This document shows positions 32,694-46,954 of a DNA stretch of 64,000 bases, one piece after another. The notes under the pieces were generated by a model. It saw only the letters and a program-made list of their open reading frames with translations, did not search any database and was not told the origin of the DNA. A program made the position numbers and the translations under genes. Each line of letters starts with the position of its first letter. The first letter of the stretch is position 1. This DNA comes from Scleromitrula shiraiana (taxonomy: Eukaryota; Ascomycota; Leotiomycetes; Helotiales; Sclerotiniaceae): positions 930,001-994,000 of the forward strand of contig JABELC010000009.1 in assembly GCA_028455995.1 (NCBI GenBank), written 5' to 3'.

Positions 32694-33638
32694 CTAAACA
32701 GTATTCTTCCACAAATATCTCAAACCTGTCCCACCAGCCACACTCCCCAACAAACCTACCCAAAACTCCGTAACCAATCCCCCCTCCAAACTCCAATGTA
32801 CCGTCAAAGGAGCATAAGCCGCATTAACAATCAGACTCTTCCACCACCTCTCCATCCACTCCCTATGTTCCCTCTCCTTCTCCCCATTCTTCTCCGCCCC
32901 CAGCTTATCCCTCTTCCCATACTCCCACCCCAACCTCAAAATATCCAATCCCACATGCACCATCCAGCACCTCACACTCCACAACCCCGCCTTCGCCTGC
33001 TTCTCCTTGCTCCACCCCAATATCCCCTTCCCACTCAAATATGCCCCATTCTCCAGAACCTGATACAACGTCGTAGCAACAACTTGAATCTGTACAATCC
33101 TCCTAACCAGCCCATCATCCCCCTCCCTCCTCTTCCCAAATGCACCTTTCCCCCACTTCCAAATCCCAAGTAGTCCCCACAATCGCCCAAACGTCCTAAA
33201 ATCGCTAATCGACCCACTTAATCTCTTCAATCTCTCCGCATGAACCAGCAATTCCGAATTCACCCCCAGCCCAGAACTGGGAATCACAAGAGCGGTATTG
33301 GGCGGTAAGGTGATGGCTTTTTCGATGAGCAGACGCACGGTGGAGCGGATTTGGTGCAGGGATATGCGGGACAGGATGTTGGATGTTAGGAGGGAGGTGT
33401 AGCAGAGGGTGCAGAGGAGGACGTCGGTTCCGGAGGGGGTGGAGAGGATTTTGGAGAGGTGGGTGAGGACGGTGTCGGTTTTGGAGAGGTAGAGGGGGAG
33501 CCAGCTTTGGAGGGTTTGGGGGGAGGGAGGGCTGGGGAGGGGGTGGGAAATGGGGAGGGAGGGAGGTGTGGGAACGGGGTGTGGAAGGGCACTTTCGGGG
33601 GAGGTGTCGGCTGCGGGGAGTCTGCTGATTTCGGACAT
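32694..33638 (-). CDS. PEX11 family peroxisomal membrane protein
   Basis: Single exon, 314 aa from the ATG at 33638; an in-frame extension to 33794 exists but looks like leader (Cys/His/Gln/Pro-rich). PEX11 proteins bend and elongate the peroxisomal membrane during division. The N-terminal 45 residues are Pro/Ser-rich; then an amphipathic helical region LQSWLPLYLSKTDTVLTHL, the characteristic RLKRLSGSISDFRTFGRLW block near the middle, and two hydrophobic segments towards the C-terminus, the last around EFWVGLLGSVAGG. Length and order fit the Pex11C-like group more than yeast Pex11p, but I cannot place it exactly. The coding strand changes very sharply from C-ending to G/T-ending codons near 33280. 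Confidence 0.82.
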   Translation of the reverse strand: MSEISRLPAADTSPESALPHPVPTPPSLPISHPLPSPPSPQTLQSWLPLYLSKTDTVLTHLSKILSTPSGTDVLLCTLCYTSLLTSNILSRISLHQIRSTVRLLIEKAITLPPNTALVIPSSGLGVNSELLVHAERLKRLSGSISDFRTFGRLWGLLGIWKWGKGAFGKRREGDDGLVRRIVQIQVVATTLYQVLENGAYLSGKGILGWSKEKQAKAGLWSVRCWMVHVGLDILRLGWEYGKRDKLGAEKNGEKEREHREWMERWWKSLIVNAAYAPLTVHWSLEGGLVTEFWVGLLGSVAGGTGLRYLWKNTV

Positions 33639-35014
33639 GGTGTTGGGTTGTGGTGGTTGAGGTGGTTGAGGTGATTGCGGGTGGATGGATAGATGGTTGA
33701 GGTGGTGAGAGTGTATATTGTATGTATATTTACCACACCCCTGTTTACAAGAAAGGACAGAAACGAGAGAACAACAAGTGAAACGCAATCTCAAGATTTT
33801 TCTCTAAGAAAAAAATTAATCTCTAGGTATTTTATCCGGAGTAAAGCATAGTAGAACAAATCAAGATGAAGACAACGAGATCCAAGTTGATGTTACGCGA
33901 TAATACCGAGGTTCGGAGCTTCGATTAGCAAGTTACTAGGGGGAAACTCCGGGGATAGTGGGCAATGACGAGTTTCTTGTGACAAAGATTTATTATGTTC
34001 CTTGACAACGATGTTGGGTCATTATTATTTACTTTAAAATTGATGTTTTGAGATATATTCTGATGTATTAATTTGTTAGAAGGACCTTTTATTTGTTATT
34101 TATGTGATTCTATTGATATTTAAACTCCTTGGTATGTAAACAAGAAGTTCATACTGTAGATTTTATACTGATACCGAAAGGGATGAGTAAAGCAAATTTT
34201 ACGAGGTTATCCTATTATATCGAACCATTCTCCATATTGAATTTGCCGATCATCTAGTTATAGTTCCGGACATCGATATATCCCATGGACATTACTTATA
34301 CTCTATTGTTAGGATTTGTGGGAGGTATTATATGGTGTCTCCAGTTCTGTTGTTGTTTCGTAGGAGGAGCGTTAACTAACTGGGCTTTAAGTGAAGCATT
34401 TGATGATATTCGAAGTTTCAATTGCTTGTTTTGCTGTTTCTTTCCCTATATTTTACGCTATTGATGGCAGTGGATGATTGCATTTGATCTTTAAGTAAAG
34501 CAAACCATTCGGACTGTTTTCTTGCTCTAATATTCAAATCCCTTCCCAGGTGTAACAACTATACCACAAGATTGCATCCAAGCACTCAGTTCAATTTGTC
34601 GTTTCAAATAAGTTTATCTCTGTGTCAACTCCAATCTTGCAAATCAAAATGAACAAAAATCAATTCAACGTATGGTTTGTATTGATACTATCTAAATGCT
34701 CAAATAGACAGTTTCCTAATTTCATCGTGCCAAAAGCCGCGAAGTAATGTTCCTTGCTCCAATGTCATGTCTATACTAAAGATGTTGTACAAGCAAATTA
34801 AATTCAAAGTATGCAAAAGCATCGCCTGCAGTCAGATAAAGAACTCCCCCATGATGTACTTATTTACTATATCAAATACTCCTTGCCATAATTCATCATT
34901 CATCAATCATATCCACATTCCCCAATAATAATAAATATCAACGCCCGCTCAAAACCCATGCTTCAATGTTCAAAAACAATTTTACAAAATCAAAACCATG
35001 TCATCCCGAAACGT
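33639..35014. other. Intergenic region
   Basis: About 1.4 kb of AT-rich DNA with only short frames. It contains the PEX11 promoter side (TGG/GGT-rich near 33640-33720) and the 3' flank of the next minus-strand gene. No gene or structured RNA is evident. Confidence 0.5.
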
Positions 35015-36325
35015 TTAAATATCCATCGGCTCCAACTTCACCTTCCCATTTCCTGCCTCCAACTCCGCCATCTTCTGCACCTCTTCCATCCCCTTTCCTA
35101 AACCCCAATCTCTCATCGCCAAATTTGGTCGCAAAGTCATGCGGTAGAACATGCCGTGCTTCAAACACTTATAGTCCCATTTCTCGGCCCGGAAATCGAA
35201 TCCAACACCGGACGCAAACCATTGAAGAAGGCTCACTTCAGGCCAATCTTCCTCGAAATCTGTTGGACAGGCAAAATACCGATGGGAATCGGTTTGTCCA
35301 AAATCTACACGTGATGTGACGTGGATGGCATATGGTGGTGGGGGACTCGTGTTGAGCGGATTATTGATAAGGTTAGAGGGTGAAAGAACTCGCTGTGGAA
35401 CGAATGGAGGAGGCGTTGATTGGGTTTCCGTTGCAGAGGTTGGTCTCCATGGCGTTGGCTGGAAAACTTCCAATGGTTCAGAGATTAGAGTAGATGTAGG
35501 CCGAGAGGATTTAGATCTCCAACTCAAAGAATGCCAAGTATCATTGCTTGCGGGTGTGATTGCTCGGAACTTGGACGGTGGGGACAAAGAAGATCTCCAG
35601 TCTACTTTCTGGAATGCACCCAGCGTAGTAGTTGGTGACTTGGACGTGGACCCTGGCAAGGACATGGGCAACTCGGACTCGGTGAAGTTGCTGGATGACC
35701 ATCGGTTAGTCCGAGTCATAAAACCGCTGTTGGACGATTTGTTAGATCGACTCAATTCAGGAACAACACCAGCGCCGTTGTTGAAAAAAGTAGAGAAAGA
35801 TGGGCCATGGTTCGTGGATATTGAGTTTTGGTTAGATGATAATGGTGTATAAGGATCAATCTCAAGTCCTTGGTTATTCAGAATGCGAAGCGCAACTCTG
35901 TTTGAGTTGAGTGAATTATTCGGGGCAATGTTCCAGGGTTTGGCGCATGATGAAGGGGAAATTTCAGGCGACGGAAGCAGTTTGGCCGAGGCATGATAAT
36001 CCGGATTATAGCCCCGAATGAGCTCAAGCAGGTCCATCTCGGCATCGTTTTCGTCATCAACAACTCGGACTCCCTCGTCCAATGCTTTAAAGACGTACTC
36101 ATCATTCCTGCGAGCTTCGGAGGCTTTTTGAGCTTGGACCACATTGTGAATGTGGGCCGCCGATATTCGCTGAGTAAAACTCACGAACGATTTGTAAATG
36201 GCATCGTGTAGTTGTCGGTTGGGATCGTAGTAGGGCTTATCGCTATTACGTGTATCGACAAGTGCTGCCCCTTGACAACAGAAAATGTCCTCAGGGAGGG
36301 TGGTTAGTAAAGGTTGGTGAGTCAT
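35015..36325 (-). CDS. Unrecognised, mostly disordered protein
   Basis: Single exon of 436 aa starting MTHQPLLTTLPEDIF. Residues 1-110 look folded and mostly helical (HDAIYKSFVSFTQRISAAH, ALDEGVRVVDDENDAEMDL). Residues 120-340 are Ser/Thr/Pro/Asn-rich with repeated W-containing patches (KVDWRSSLSPPSKF, SLSWRSKSSRPTS, QPTPWRPTSAT). The last 90 residues look structured again, with HRYFACPTDFEEDWPEV and LLQWFASGVGFDFRAEKWDYKCLKHG. The tail ends KVKLEPMDI; V-K-L-E lies within a match to the SUMO consensus (hydrophobic-K-x-E). The codon pattern and length support a real gene. I do not recognise the family. Confidence 0.75.
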   Translation of the reverse strand: MTHQPLLTTLPEDIFCCQGAALVDTRNSDKPYYDPNRQLHDAIYKSFVSFTQRISAAHIHNVVQAQKASEARRNDEYVFKALDEGVRVVDDENDAEMDLLELIRGYNPDYHASAKLLPSPEISPSSCAKPWNIAPNNSLNSNRVALRILNNQGLEIDPYTPLSSNQNSISTNHGPSFSTFFNNGAGVVPELSRSNKSSNSGFMTRTNRWSSSNFTESELPMSLPGSTSKSPTTTLGAFQKVDWRSSLSPPSKFRAITPASNDTWHSLSWRSKSSRPTSTLISEPLEVFQPTPWRPTSATETQSTPPPFVPQRVLSPSNLINNPLNTSPPPPYAIHVTSRVDFGQTDSHRYFACPTDFEEDWPEVSLLQWFASGVGFDFRAEKWDYKCLKHGMFYRMTLRPNLAMRDWGLGKGMEEVQKMAELEAGNGKVKLEPMDI

Positions 36326-37799
36326 CGTGGGTGGTGGTGGTGGTGAAATCTGTAAATGAGTCCTTTGAATTTGGCGGGCAATAATGATAGTGAGATGGGT
36401 AAAGGAAAAAAGGTAAGTAAATCAGTCAGCAAGCAACTGATTAAATAAAGGAATATTGACTAAATCTATCAAAGATCAAAAGATCGAGGATGTATTACTA
36501 ACGAGAGTAAGTTCTTTTGATAATTGAGTCCCTTGTTGAAAATTTTGTTATGTTGAGGAGTTGGTGTTGAGGCCAAAGCCTGGGCATCCCAAGATCACTT
36601 TATAGAACGAGGAGCCATAGATACCGGAAGCCAGCTGTACGGCTGTGAATCATTGTTGAGATGGGATGAGATATTTGGTTTACGACTGAGCCACATCATT
36701 CACTTCTTATCTGAGGACTCGTGGTACTCGTGGTTGTTTTCTTTCTATTTTTCTTCCGTCGCGTGCGCTTGAATCAGGATTAGGTATCCCTTTATATATT
36801 CACTACGTTACCCTAGGTGGGGCTTGCGAGAATATGCCCTATATAATTATTTTGTGAATGAGTGTTGAATCGTTTGGAAGTATTTAATATGGAAGAGGTA
36901 TTGAATGCGAAATGTAGCGTGGGAGAGGGGTCAAGTAGCTTCTTTTCTTGTGCAAATTGTATTTATTGTACTTGGAAGGAATAAAATCATATATCTTATT
37001 CCATTGTATGCGTTTGCTTGGGGAAATTCATGGTTTTCTGCATTTAGACAATTGGTTTTCTTTCCTCTCAAGTTTCCATATGGAGATTATTTCCAGCCTC
37101 AATAATCTCAGCCTGTCATGCTATAACTACTTTTCCATCTTATCGTGTTTTTGTTTTTGATATTTGTTGCATGATGAATTTTGCAGGTTGCCTCCCTCAT
37201 GATATTGGTTGTTGTGTCCATCAATTGGCCAATTATCCACACACAAACTTTTCTATGCTTGTTGGTCAGTTCAAACACTCCAGCAAATAAATAAACAGTA
37301 GATTTTCCAAATTCCTCTCCATATGTTTCCAATCATAGCCAACAACTACACAAATTTGCGCAGAATTATCTCTCGCAATCAAGTCAACATTGAAAATGAT
37401 ACCAAATTGATCAGTTAGCGACTACCAGCGGAACATTTTCGCTTCTATCCGATCCCCCCTTCTTGATCACATGTTTTACTCGCTCCTTTCAGCCTCTTAC
37501 AGCCCATTCACATCAAATAAAGATAGCGAATCATTCACTTCGAGAATTCTATCTTTGTATTGATACATCAACAATTCAGTTTACAGGGGTATGATACCAG
37601 TTCATGGGATGAAATTAGAGGGGGAAACCTTAAACTATAGTCTTTCAATTTGAGATGTATAATGAAAACTGACCAACGCCCCTCTTTATCTCTTGCTCCC
37701 TGCCCCTCACCCATCCACTTACTCCTCCTTAGACTCTAACTCCCCAACACCAAACTCTTATCCCGACCTCTCTATCATTCTTCCCCGCTTCTTCCTCTT
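36326..37799. other. Intergenic region
   Basis: About 1.5 kb. Short plus-strand frames near 36905-37160 have no family resemblance. The last 130 bp are strongly C/T-rich. No gene is called. Confidence 0.5.
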
Positions 37800-38672
37800 T
37801 TATGACCCCTTCCCCATAGGAACACTCTTCTCATCCGGCCAAACTTCCCACTGAACCCCCTCCTAACATCCTTCCCCTTCCTCACCAATCCCTCCAAAAT
37901 CTGCCTACTTTTCGCATTTCTTTCACTCGCACGCCCATAAATCCAATTTACACCAAATTCCTTCTTTACATAGCGAATTACCTCCCTAGCCGCCGCTTGA
38001 ATGATATCTTTACCGCGATGGGAAGGCGCTAGGTAGTATCCTATCTCTACTATATTTTTGGTATTTGGAGGATTAGAGATGCCAGAGAGAGATAGTTCAT
38101 TAGTTGAGTTGGTGTTGGTGGGTAAAGCGGAGAGGTTAACGCAGCCGATGAGTTCACCAGTTGGGCCTCCGTATCGGAAGATTTAGAGGGGGATGTTCTA
38201 GGAGTTTTGGAAGAGGAGGGTTTTGAGTTGGTGGGGAGTGGGGAGGGGAAGAAGTGTGGTTGTTTGGGATACTTGTGTGTTGGGCCAAAATGAGGAGTCG
38301 GAGAGTGTATAGCTGAGGTATGGGTGTGCTTGTTAATTGTGATTTACAGAAATTGTGGAGGGAGCTGAGGGTGGGGAAGGAAGGAAGGAAGGAAGAAAGA
38401 AAAGAACGGAGATATACGGTGTTGGGACAGCGATTAAATGGGGATTTATAATGTCAGAATTTAGAACCGCTTGCATCTCTTCAATGTCGTTGAGGTAGGA
38501 CGAGAAGGTGGTTAACCAATACTGTGTGGAGTTGGTTTCCAATTCATTGGAAGTTGGATTTATGTTGGATTTATGTTGGATTTATGTGAAATTGGCAGAG
38601 CAGAGAACACCTACTTATGAATGGTCCTTTCTCGATAGGATCCATCAGGTCTTGTAACTTGTAATCTGCCAT
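37800..38672 (-). pseudogene. Broken GNAT-type N-acetyltransferase
   Basis: Read on the minus strand, pieces of a GNAT acetyltransferase appear in order. A start MADYKLQDLMDPIEKG lies at 38672, then EMQAVLNSDIINPHLIAVPTP (38,400-38,480). A GT-AG intron removes the CT-rich stretch to about 38,310, then YTLSDSSFW, GELIGCVNLS and the acetyl-CoA-binding-like EIGYYLAPSHRGKDI follow, with NWIYGRASERNAKSR after that. Two in-frame stops (TAG at 38198-38200, TAA at 38183-38185) interrupt the frame between the SSFW and GELIG parts. A one-base frame change within a G5-6 run near 37853-37864 is needed to reach the typical QWEVWPDEK end. The splice phase of the 5' exon also does not fit cleanly. The substrate is unknown. 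It is most likely a pseudogene in this strain, unless the assembly has errors here. Confidence 0.7.
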
Positions 38673-39653
38673 GATGTGTGTATATAAATTTCTTTTTGGA
38701 GGAGGGGGGGAATTGAATAAGGGTTTCACAAAAAAAGATTTCTTAGACTTTGTTGTCAAGGGAATAGATGTTAATTGTATAAACCTCGTTAGTAAAATAC
38801 AGTGTGATATGATATTGAACCTTTTTATATTCTACATCTTTGATGACTCGAAATCAAATGTAGCTGAATCTTAATGAGTCACTAAGAAATCAAGCAGCCG
38901 CATAGACGTCCGGTATATACTTTGGGAAAGAAATGAAATTATACTAAATCGTCATAAACAATACTTATTAAAGGTATATGTGGGTGACTTGTACTGTATT
39001 ATATCTCCTAAATGTGACACCTCTCGTATGCGGTAGTATAATGAGTGAAGAGCTGATCTGATCACGTTTATGTTTCTCGATCCAGATTCCGAAGTTCGCA
39101 CTTTACAACAGTAATAGGGAACCATCAGTTTTGAAGAAAATATATTTTCAATTGTTCATCTACCATAATCACACATGTTCAAGATAAACTCATCTCATCT
39201 CATCACATCCAATATGTGTAACCTCAAAAGAGTAACGCCTTTAATACATTTCCCTTCATCCTTCGCTCTCCAGTTTCTCTCACCTCAACCTTTTGACTCC
39301 TACAAAGCTCCCTTGCCACCCGAATTATTACAAAATGGGTTGAGCACCATAAAAAAAATTGATACCAAATCCACGAAGGATGAAAAGTGAAAAACAGAAG
39401 ATAAATAAAAGTGAGGTCATTCAATCATGTCTCTGTTCAAGAAGTATGATATCATCGACCCTTAAAACCATAAAAAAAGTGATATGCCTGAAAATAGAAT
39501 ATTACAAGAATCGAGCTCCATTTAGGGTCCTGGAATTCCCCCCATGAACCGGAAATCGTTATCGACAAGTCAGCCCTCCCATCTACCGCCGTGCCAATGC
39601 AAGAGCAAAAACGCCAATTCCCTAAGATGTTATTGAAAAACGAGGCATTCGAA
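38673..39653. other. Intergenic region
   Basis: About 1 kb of AT-rich DNA with no supported gene. The part next to 39653 is the 3' flank of the Ase1 gene. Confidence 0.5.
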
Positions 39654-42101
39654 TTAGAAAGCGTCTTCATCGGTCCAGTTGGCTTCACTTCCGGACACAA
39701 TACGAGTGCATTCCCGATCATTTCTAAGCACGTGGCCAGCACGTGTTAGATGAGGTGGATAGCTTTTTTGCTTCTTCACGGTACTGGTGCGGAATACCTG
39801 AGGAGGTTCCTCTTCTGGTGTGTAACGAGCTTGTCTCGCAGCTCGAACTCGAGCATAATAGTCGTCACCTCCTTCATCCTCGGGTTCGGTTTCTGAAACG
39901 TCGCCATATGTTTCCCAATTCTCTGATCCCGACCCAGCCGTTGTAGAACTAGATGTAGTGGAGAGCTGGCGACTGTTACTAGTTGGTGGAGTAGCCCCGT
40001 ACGTGAGTGATTGGGCAAATTTCTCATTCTGCCGCATTGAAGATCTCAAATTATGGAATGATTGTGGTCTTTCGAAAGTTTCTTTTGGTGGTGGAACCTC
40101 GAATACATCTTCTGGGGAAACTGGTCGAACGCTACCGCTAGAAGCAAAGCTATCGTTACGGTGGTAGTATTGTGGGGTGGCAGCTGGCGGTGGTGGTTCG
40201 AAGAGTTCACGCATCTTAGGCGGTGGAGCTCTACTAGGTGGCGGACCCATTTTACCACGAATTGTGCTTGTAGCTTGCCTTGATTCTGGACGTGTTACTT
40301 CTGGACGTCGGCTAATATCGGGAGAATTGGGCTGGAAATTGAGACTGGATAGGGGTATGCGTCCGAGACCTCTAGTAGGTGATTTAAGTCCGAATGCTGA
40401 CGCTGAGGAGACAGAGGCACTCGATTGGTTTCTTTTTAACGTTCCTCCAGTCGTGGGCGTCTTAGCACCGGATCTGCTCGGCGGTGCCCTAGGTACACTA
40501 TTGGCACGACCGAGGGTTGCACTCTTGGTATTAGACCTAGGAGGGATGGGTCTTGCAGTGGCAGGAGGTGGACCCGCGGGTGTTTTAGAGCGTGGCCCAG
40601 GAGCAGGCTTGGCTTCAGATGCTTCTAGCTCATCAAGGTAACGTTCGCCATGAACCAAAAAAGGTCGTCCATATTCATCCTCCCAGTCCTCTAGGACCTT
40701 TCGTAATCTTGCTGCAATCTTTGGCAAATCCTTTGCTATTCTCTTTCTCATTTTCTCTTCTCTTAACAAACGCGTTGGATCACGTTTTTCACCCTTCTGA
40801 CCACGCATCATAAGGCGACTTGCGTCTTGAGAAGAAGCTTGGAGATCATCTCTATCTTTGACAAGTGACCTGTGTTCATCAATGAGAGCCAAGGTGGGCG
40901 CGCGCTGTTCTTTGAGAGTTTGAAGACGCTCAATTTCCTGTTCGTGAGCTTCGAGTAGAGCATCACTGTAAACATCTGAGAATGCAGGGGTGAACTCGAG
41001 CATCTCTTCCTCGGAAAAGTATAGTCCGTCCCAAAGCTCTTGAAGTTTGTATCTAGCATCTTCAACGAAGAGATGAAGATTCTTTCTCTTAAGGTCATTC
41101 AATCGTGATAATTCATCTTCAAATTCGTTAATTTGGCGTATGCCACATCCGCGATTGTTGTTCAAGAATCGTCGCTTCTCTGGTTCCTCGATACCCAACT
41201 TCTGCCACAAAGCCTCCACCATCGCGCGAAGATCTCTTAGACGTTTTTCGCGTGCTTTCTTCTCATCTGACAACTTGTCTCGTTTGTTGCGTAATCTCGA
41301 AATATCGTCTTCATGAAGACCAAGCTGTTCTGGCGAATCTCGGTAATGTTTGACAATTGCTGCATCTGTCTGAGCTTGTGGTGTGCCCAATTCAGCCCAT
41401 AATTGAATGATATGTTCCGCCAATGCCTTAACCATAGCGACACGGCGAGTATATTCTTCGTATACACGAGCAAATTCGTCATCGAGAGCGGTTACATATA
41501 TCGAGGAGAGATCAAAGGTTGGAGGAATGCTTGAGTTTGGGTTTGTCGGGGGAAGCTCAATCTTAATGAAGGATGGCTCAAGATGAGATGAATACGACTC
41601 CAGAGCTTGCACAAGTTCTACATCATGTCAGTGTGGTTACTCATCGATTTTGGAGGAGTAGTAACGCACTTTTGACTTGTTCAAATCTTTCTCTGTGTAA
41701 TTTTGATATTTGTAAGTGCTTTTCTTTTAATACTTGAAGGCATTGCACCAAAGGATAGGTTATTTTAAGATCGTCATCTTCTGGTTCGTATTCATGGTGA
41801 TCTTTGTTGTCGTCAAGAGAAGTTTCCATCTGCTTGATAGTTGTAATGATTCGTTGCGCCTCTTCGGTGAGATCATTTTTCTCCGTCGCGACTAATCGTA
41901 CTTGGTTATGCAGTGTCTCTGAGAGTGCAGCGAATAACTGATAGAGTTAGAGATAATTGTGCCACATATATCATAAGAATGGTTACATACCTCCGATTCT
42001 CGACTCTCACGCTCACGGGCTGGCACACCAATTTCGTCAAATAGGCCATGAAGTTGACCTATAATTGTTGAAACCTGCGAACTCAAGTAGCTAGTATCCA
42101 T
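39654..42101 (-). CDS. ASE1: Ase1/PRC1/MAP65 antiparallel microtubule crosslinker
   Basis: Exons 41991-42101, 41670-41937 and 39654-41617 give 780 aa. Members bundle antiparallel spindle-midzone microtubules and are needed for anaphase spindle stability and cytokinesis. The N-terminus (MDTSYLSSQVSTIIGQLH) leads into long coiled coils. The conserved microtubule-binding spectrin-like region follows around residues 300-480, with KLQELWDGLYFSEEEMLEF, the family's best-known block, and RAPTLALIDEHRSL. The C-terminal 280 residues are Ser/Pro/Arg-rich with many SP/TP sites, matching the Cdk-regulated tail of family members. Intron phases agree (phases 0 and 1). The gene is divergent from CSN5 across 1 kb. 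Confidence 0.93.
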
Positions 42102-43102
42102 GATGAATACAAGCCAAACTTGCGCCGAGAACAAACAATAGGAATAATGTGGATTGTAAGGAAAAGGAGAGAAAGCCCTAATCGACAAAGGGGAAGAAAA
42201 GGCAACAAACAATGGGATTGTGGAGAAAATAGGTTAAGTGGAGGAGGAATTGAAGGTGGGTGGAGATAGACAATAGATTGATTTAGAGATTGATCCTTAT
42301 TTGATCGCAACAGCGAAAGCGCTCTTCATACAAAGTATTCATCAATGAAATTTTGTTCTTCTGTACTTCTCTGTATGTACTTTTTGTACGTGTAACTTTT
42401 TTTTGCAATTGAATGGACAATGAACAATGAGCAATGAACAATGAACATTTGAATGGCTCTTGAATCTGATGGCGTAGTGTAAGAAGTAATAAGAAGCAGT
42501 GTATTCAAATGTAGTGTATTAGAAAGGGAGAGAGAGAATGAGAGAAAGTTATGAAGATCCACTTTGATGTAGAAGATCAAAAGATGATTCGCATATGAAG
42601 TTTTTGAGGAGCAGTGCGTATTTTAATTGTGTTTACGGAAGTACACAAAACCTTGCATTAGAAAAGTTGAGGCTGGTAATGGTTGCTAGGAGAGATTCCC
42701 GAATTAATACATTTTATTTTCTACGTATCTGATTGGTGAATTTTATTAAATTTTTATCAAAAGTAAATAAAGGATTGAAAGATTCAGAATGACTAAGCTA
42801 ACCCCGCGCTAAGCATCAACCAAGCACCAAGCACCAAGCAAGCACCAAGCAAGCACCAAGCTTTCCAGGTACCTTGCAAGGCTACAAAACACCGGTACAC
42901 TTTTGAGCTAAATCCACCCAGCCCATCTATTCTTATTCTATCCATGATAATAACTTCGTGATACCCCTCCCCCCTCATAAAAGTCGGCGATCACGATAAA
43001 GAATCTATTAGAGAAGTATCCACAACTTTTGAAATCAACCAACATAACTCTGCAGTGTTGGTATACACTACCTTACCAACGACTTCCTTCTGTCAATCCA
43101 TA
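42102..43102. promoter_or_regulatory. Divergent promoter region of ASE1 and CSN5
   Basis: About 1 kb between divergent starts. It contains a short direct-repeat cluster (CAAGCACCAAGCA units, 42813-42862) close to the CSN5 side and a pyrimidine/purine tract near 42510. No gene is seen. Confidence 0.5.
42813..42862. repeat. CAAGCACC tandem repeat
   Basis: Several tandem and partly overlapping copies of an 8-12 bp unit (CAAGCACC with optional AAG), about 250 bp upstream of the CSN5 start. Confidence 0.8.
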
Positions 43103-44203
43103 ATGGATACCGCTTTCAAGACTTGGGGTAAGCTTCTATTTTCCTAATCAAATTCCTTCTAAATAGCAATCAAGCTCACCTTATCGATAACAGAGCTTGA
43201 CAATAAGGTCCAACTTGTTGATCCCAATCGCGATGCCCTTTACGCCTACGATAAAGATGAACAAAAAACCCTTCAAGATCTCAAACCGTGGAAAACCAAC
43301 CCCCATCATTTCAAGAATGTCCGAATATCAGCTGTTGCCCTTTTGAAAATGGTTATGCACGCCCGTTCAGGAGGTTCCATTGAAGTGATGGGTTTAATGC
43401 AAGGAAAGATCGCAGGCGATACTATTATCGTGACAGATGCATTTAGATTGCCCGTTGAAGGAACAGAAACTCGAGTTAATGCTCAGGATGAAGCAAACGA
43501 ATACATGGTTGGATATCTGCAGGCATGCAGAGATCAAGGAAAGCTAGAGAATGCGGTAGGATGGTATCACAGTCATCCAGGCTACGGATGTTGGTTGAGC
43601 GGTATCGATGTCAGTACTCAAGTGACACAACAGACCTTCTCCGATCCTTTCCTCGCTGTTGTCATCGACCCAGACCGCACTATCTCTGCTGGAAAAGTCG
43701 AAATTGGTGCATTTAGAACTTATCCCGAAAACTACAAACCAGCAAATTCTGGGAACGACGATGGATATCAAACAATTCCCCTTGCGAAGGCTGAAGATTT
43801 TGGTGCTCATGCCAGTAAATATTATTCATTGGAGGTTTCCCATTTCAAAAGTTCATTAGATACACATTTACTGGAACTGTTATGGAATAAATATTGGGTT
43901 CAAACGCTCAGTCAAAGTCCTCTATTCACCAACCGTGAGTATAGCAGTAAGCAGATGCTAGATTTGAGTTCGAAGATTCGTCAGGCTGGATCAGGTATCA
44001 TGCGCGCTGGGAAAGCACCTGCTGGGTCGCTGGCAAACAAGACGATGGATCAACAGTTAGAGAAGGTGGTCAGAGACAGCAGTAAAATTGCAAGCGAGGA
44101 GATGACAGGTTTAAAGGCTGGTGAAGTGAAGGCGCAACTTTTCAATGGCTTGGGTGAAGCACCAAAGGTTGAGGATACTCCGGCTACCAATGTTGCCCAA
44201 TAA
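43103..44203 (+). CDS. CSN5: COP9 signalosome subunit 5 (JAMM deneddylase)
   Basis: Exons 43103-43127 and 43194-44203 give 344 aa. CSN5 is the metalloprotease subunit of the COP9 signalosome and removes Nedd8 from cullins. It starts [12 protein letters not shown], as in other CSN5 proteins. The MPN+ domain spans about 50-190, with the JAMM zinc motif [14 protein letters not shown] (His134, His136, Asp147), and [10 protein letters not shown] carries the upstream catalytic Glu. The C-terminal helical part contains [14 protein letters not shown]. The first exon is only 25 bp and is supported by the matching phase-1 junction. Length is usual for filamentous fungi. Confidence 0.96.
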
Positions 44204-44421
44204 TGTTCTGCGAACAATGGGCTAGGCTAGCTTTTATTGTTATTCTTCTATGAGATATTTAGTAGGCTCTAGCGAGCATAGCTTGGCGTATCGGTATGGC
44301 GTTTTAGGACGAAAATCTTACATAGTCTAGACTGGAGAGAATGAAGTTATGATACATGACACCAATATGACAGATCTTACAATGTTTATACATCTCATCG
44401 TCTCCAACACAATAAATATGC

Positions 44422-46954
<2,533 letters not shown>

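Noticed and set aside
35316..35852. 178-codon plus-strand frame
   Set aside because: It lies fully antisense to the 436-aa minus-strand gene and is Gly/Asp/Val-rich without domain resemblance.
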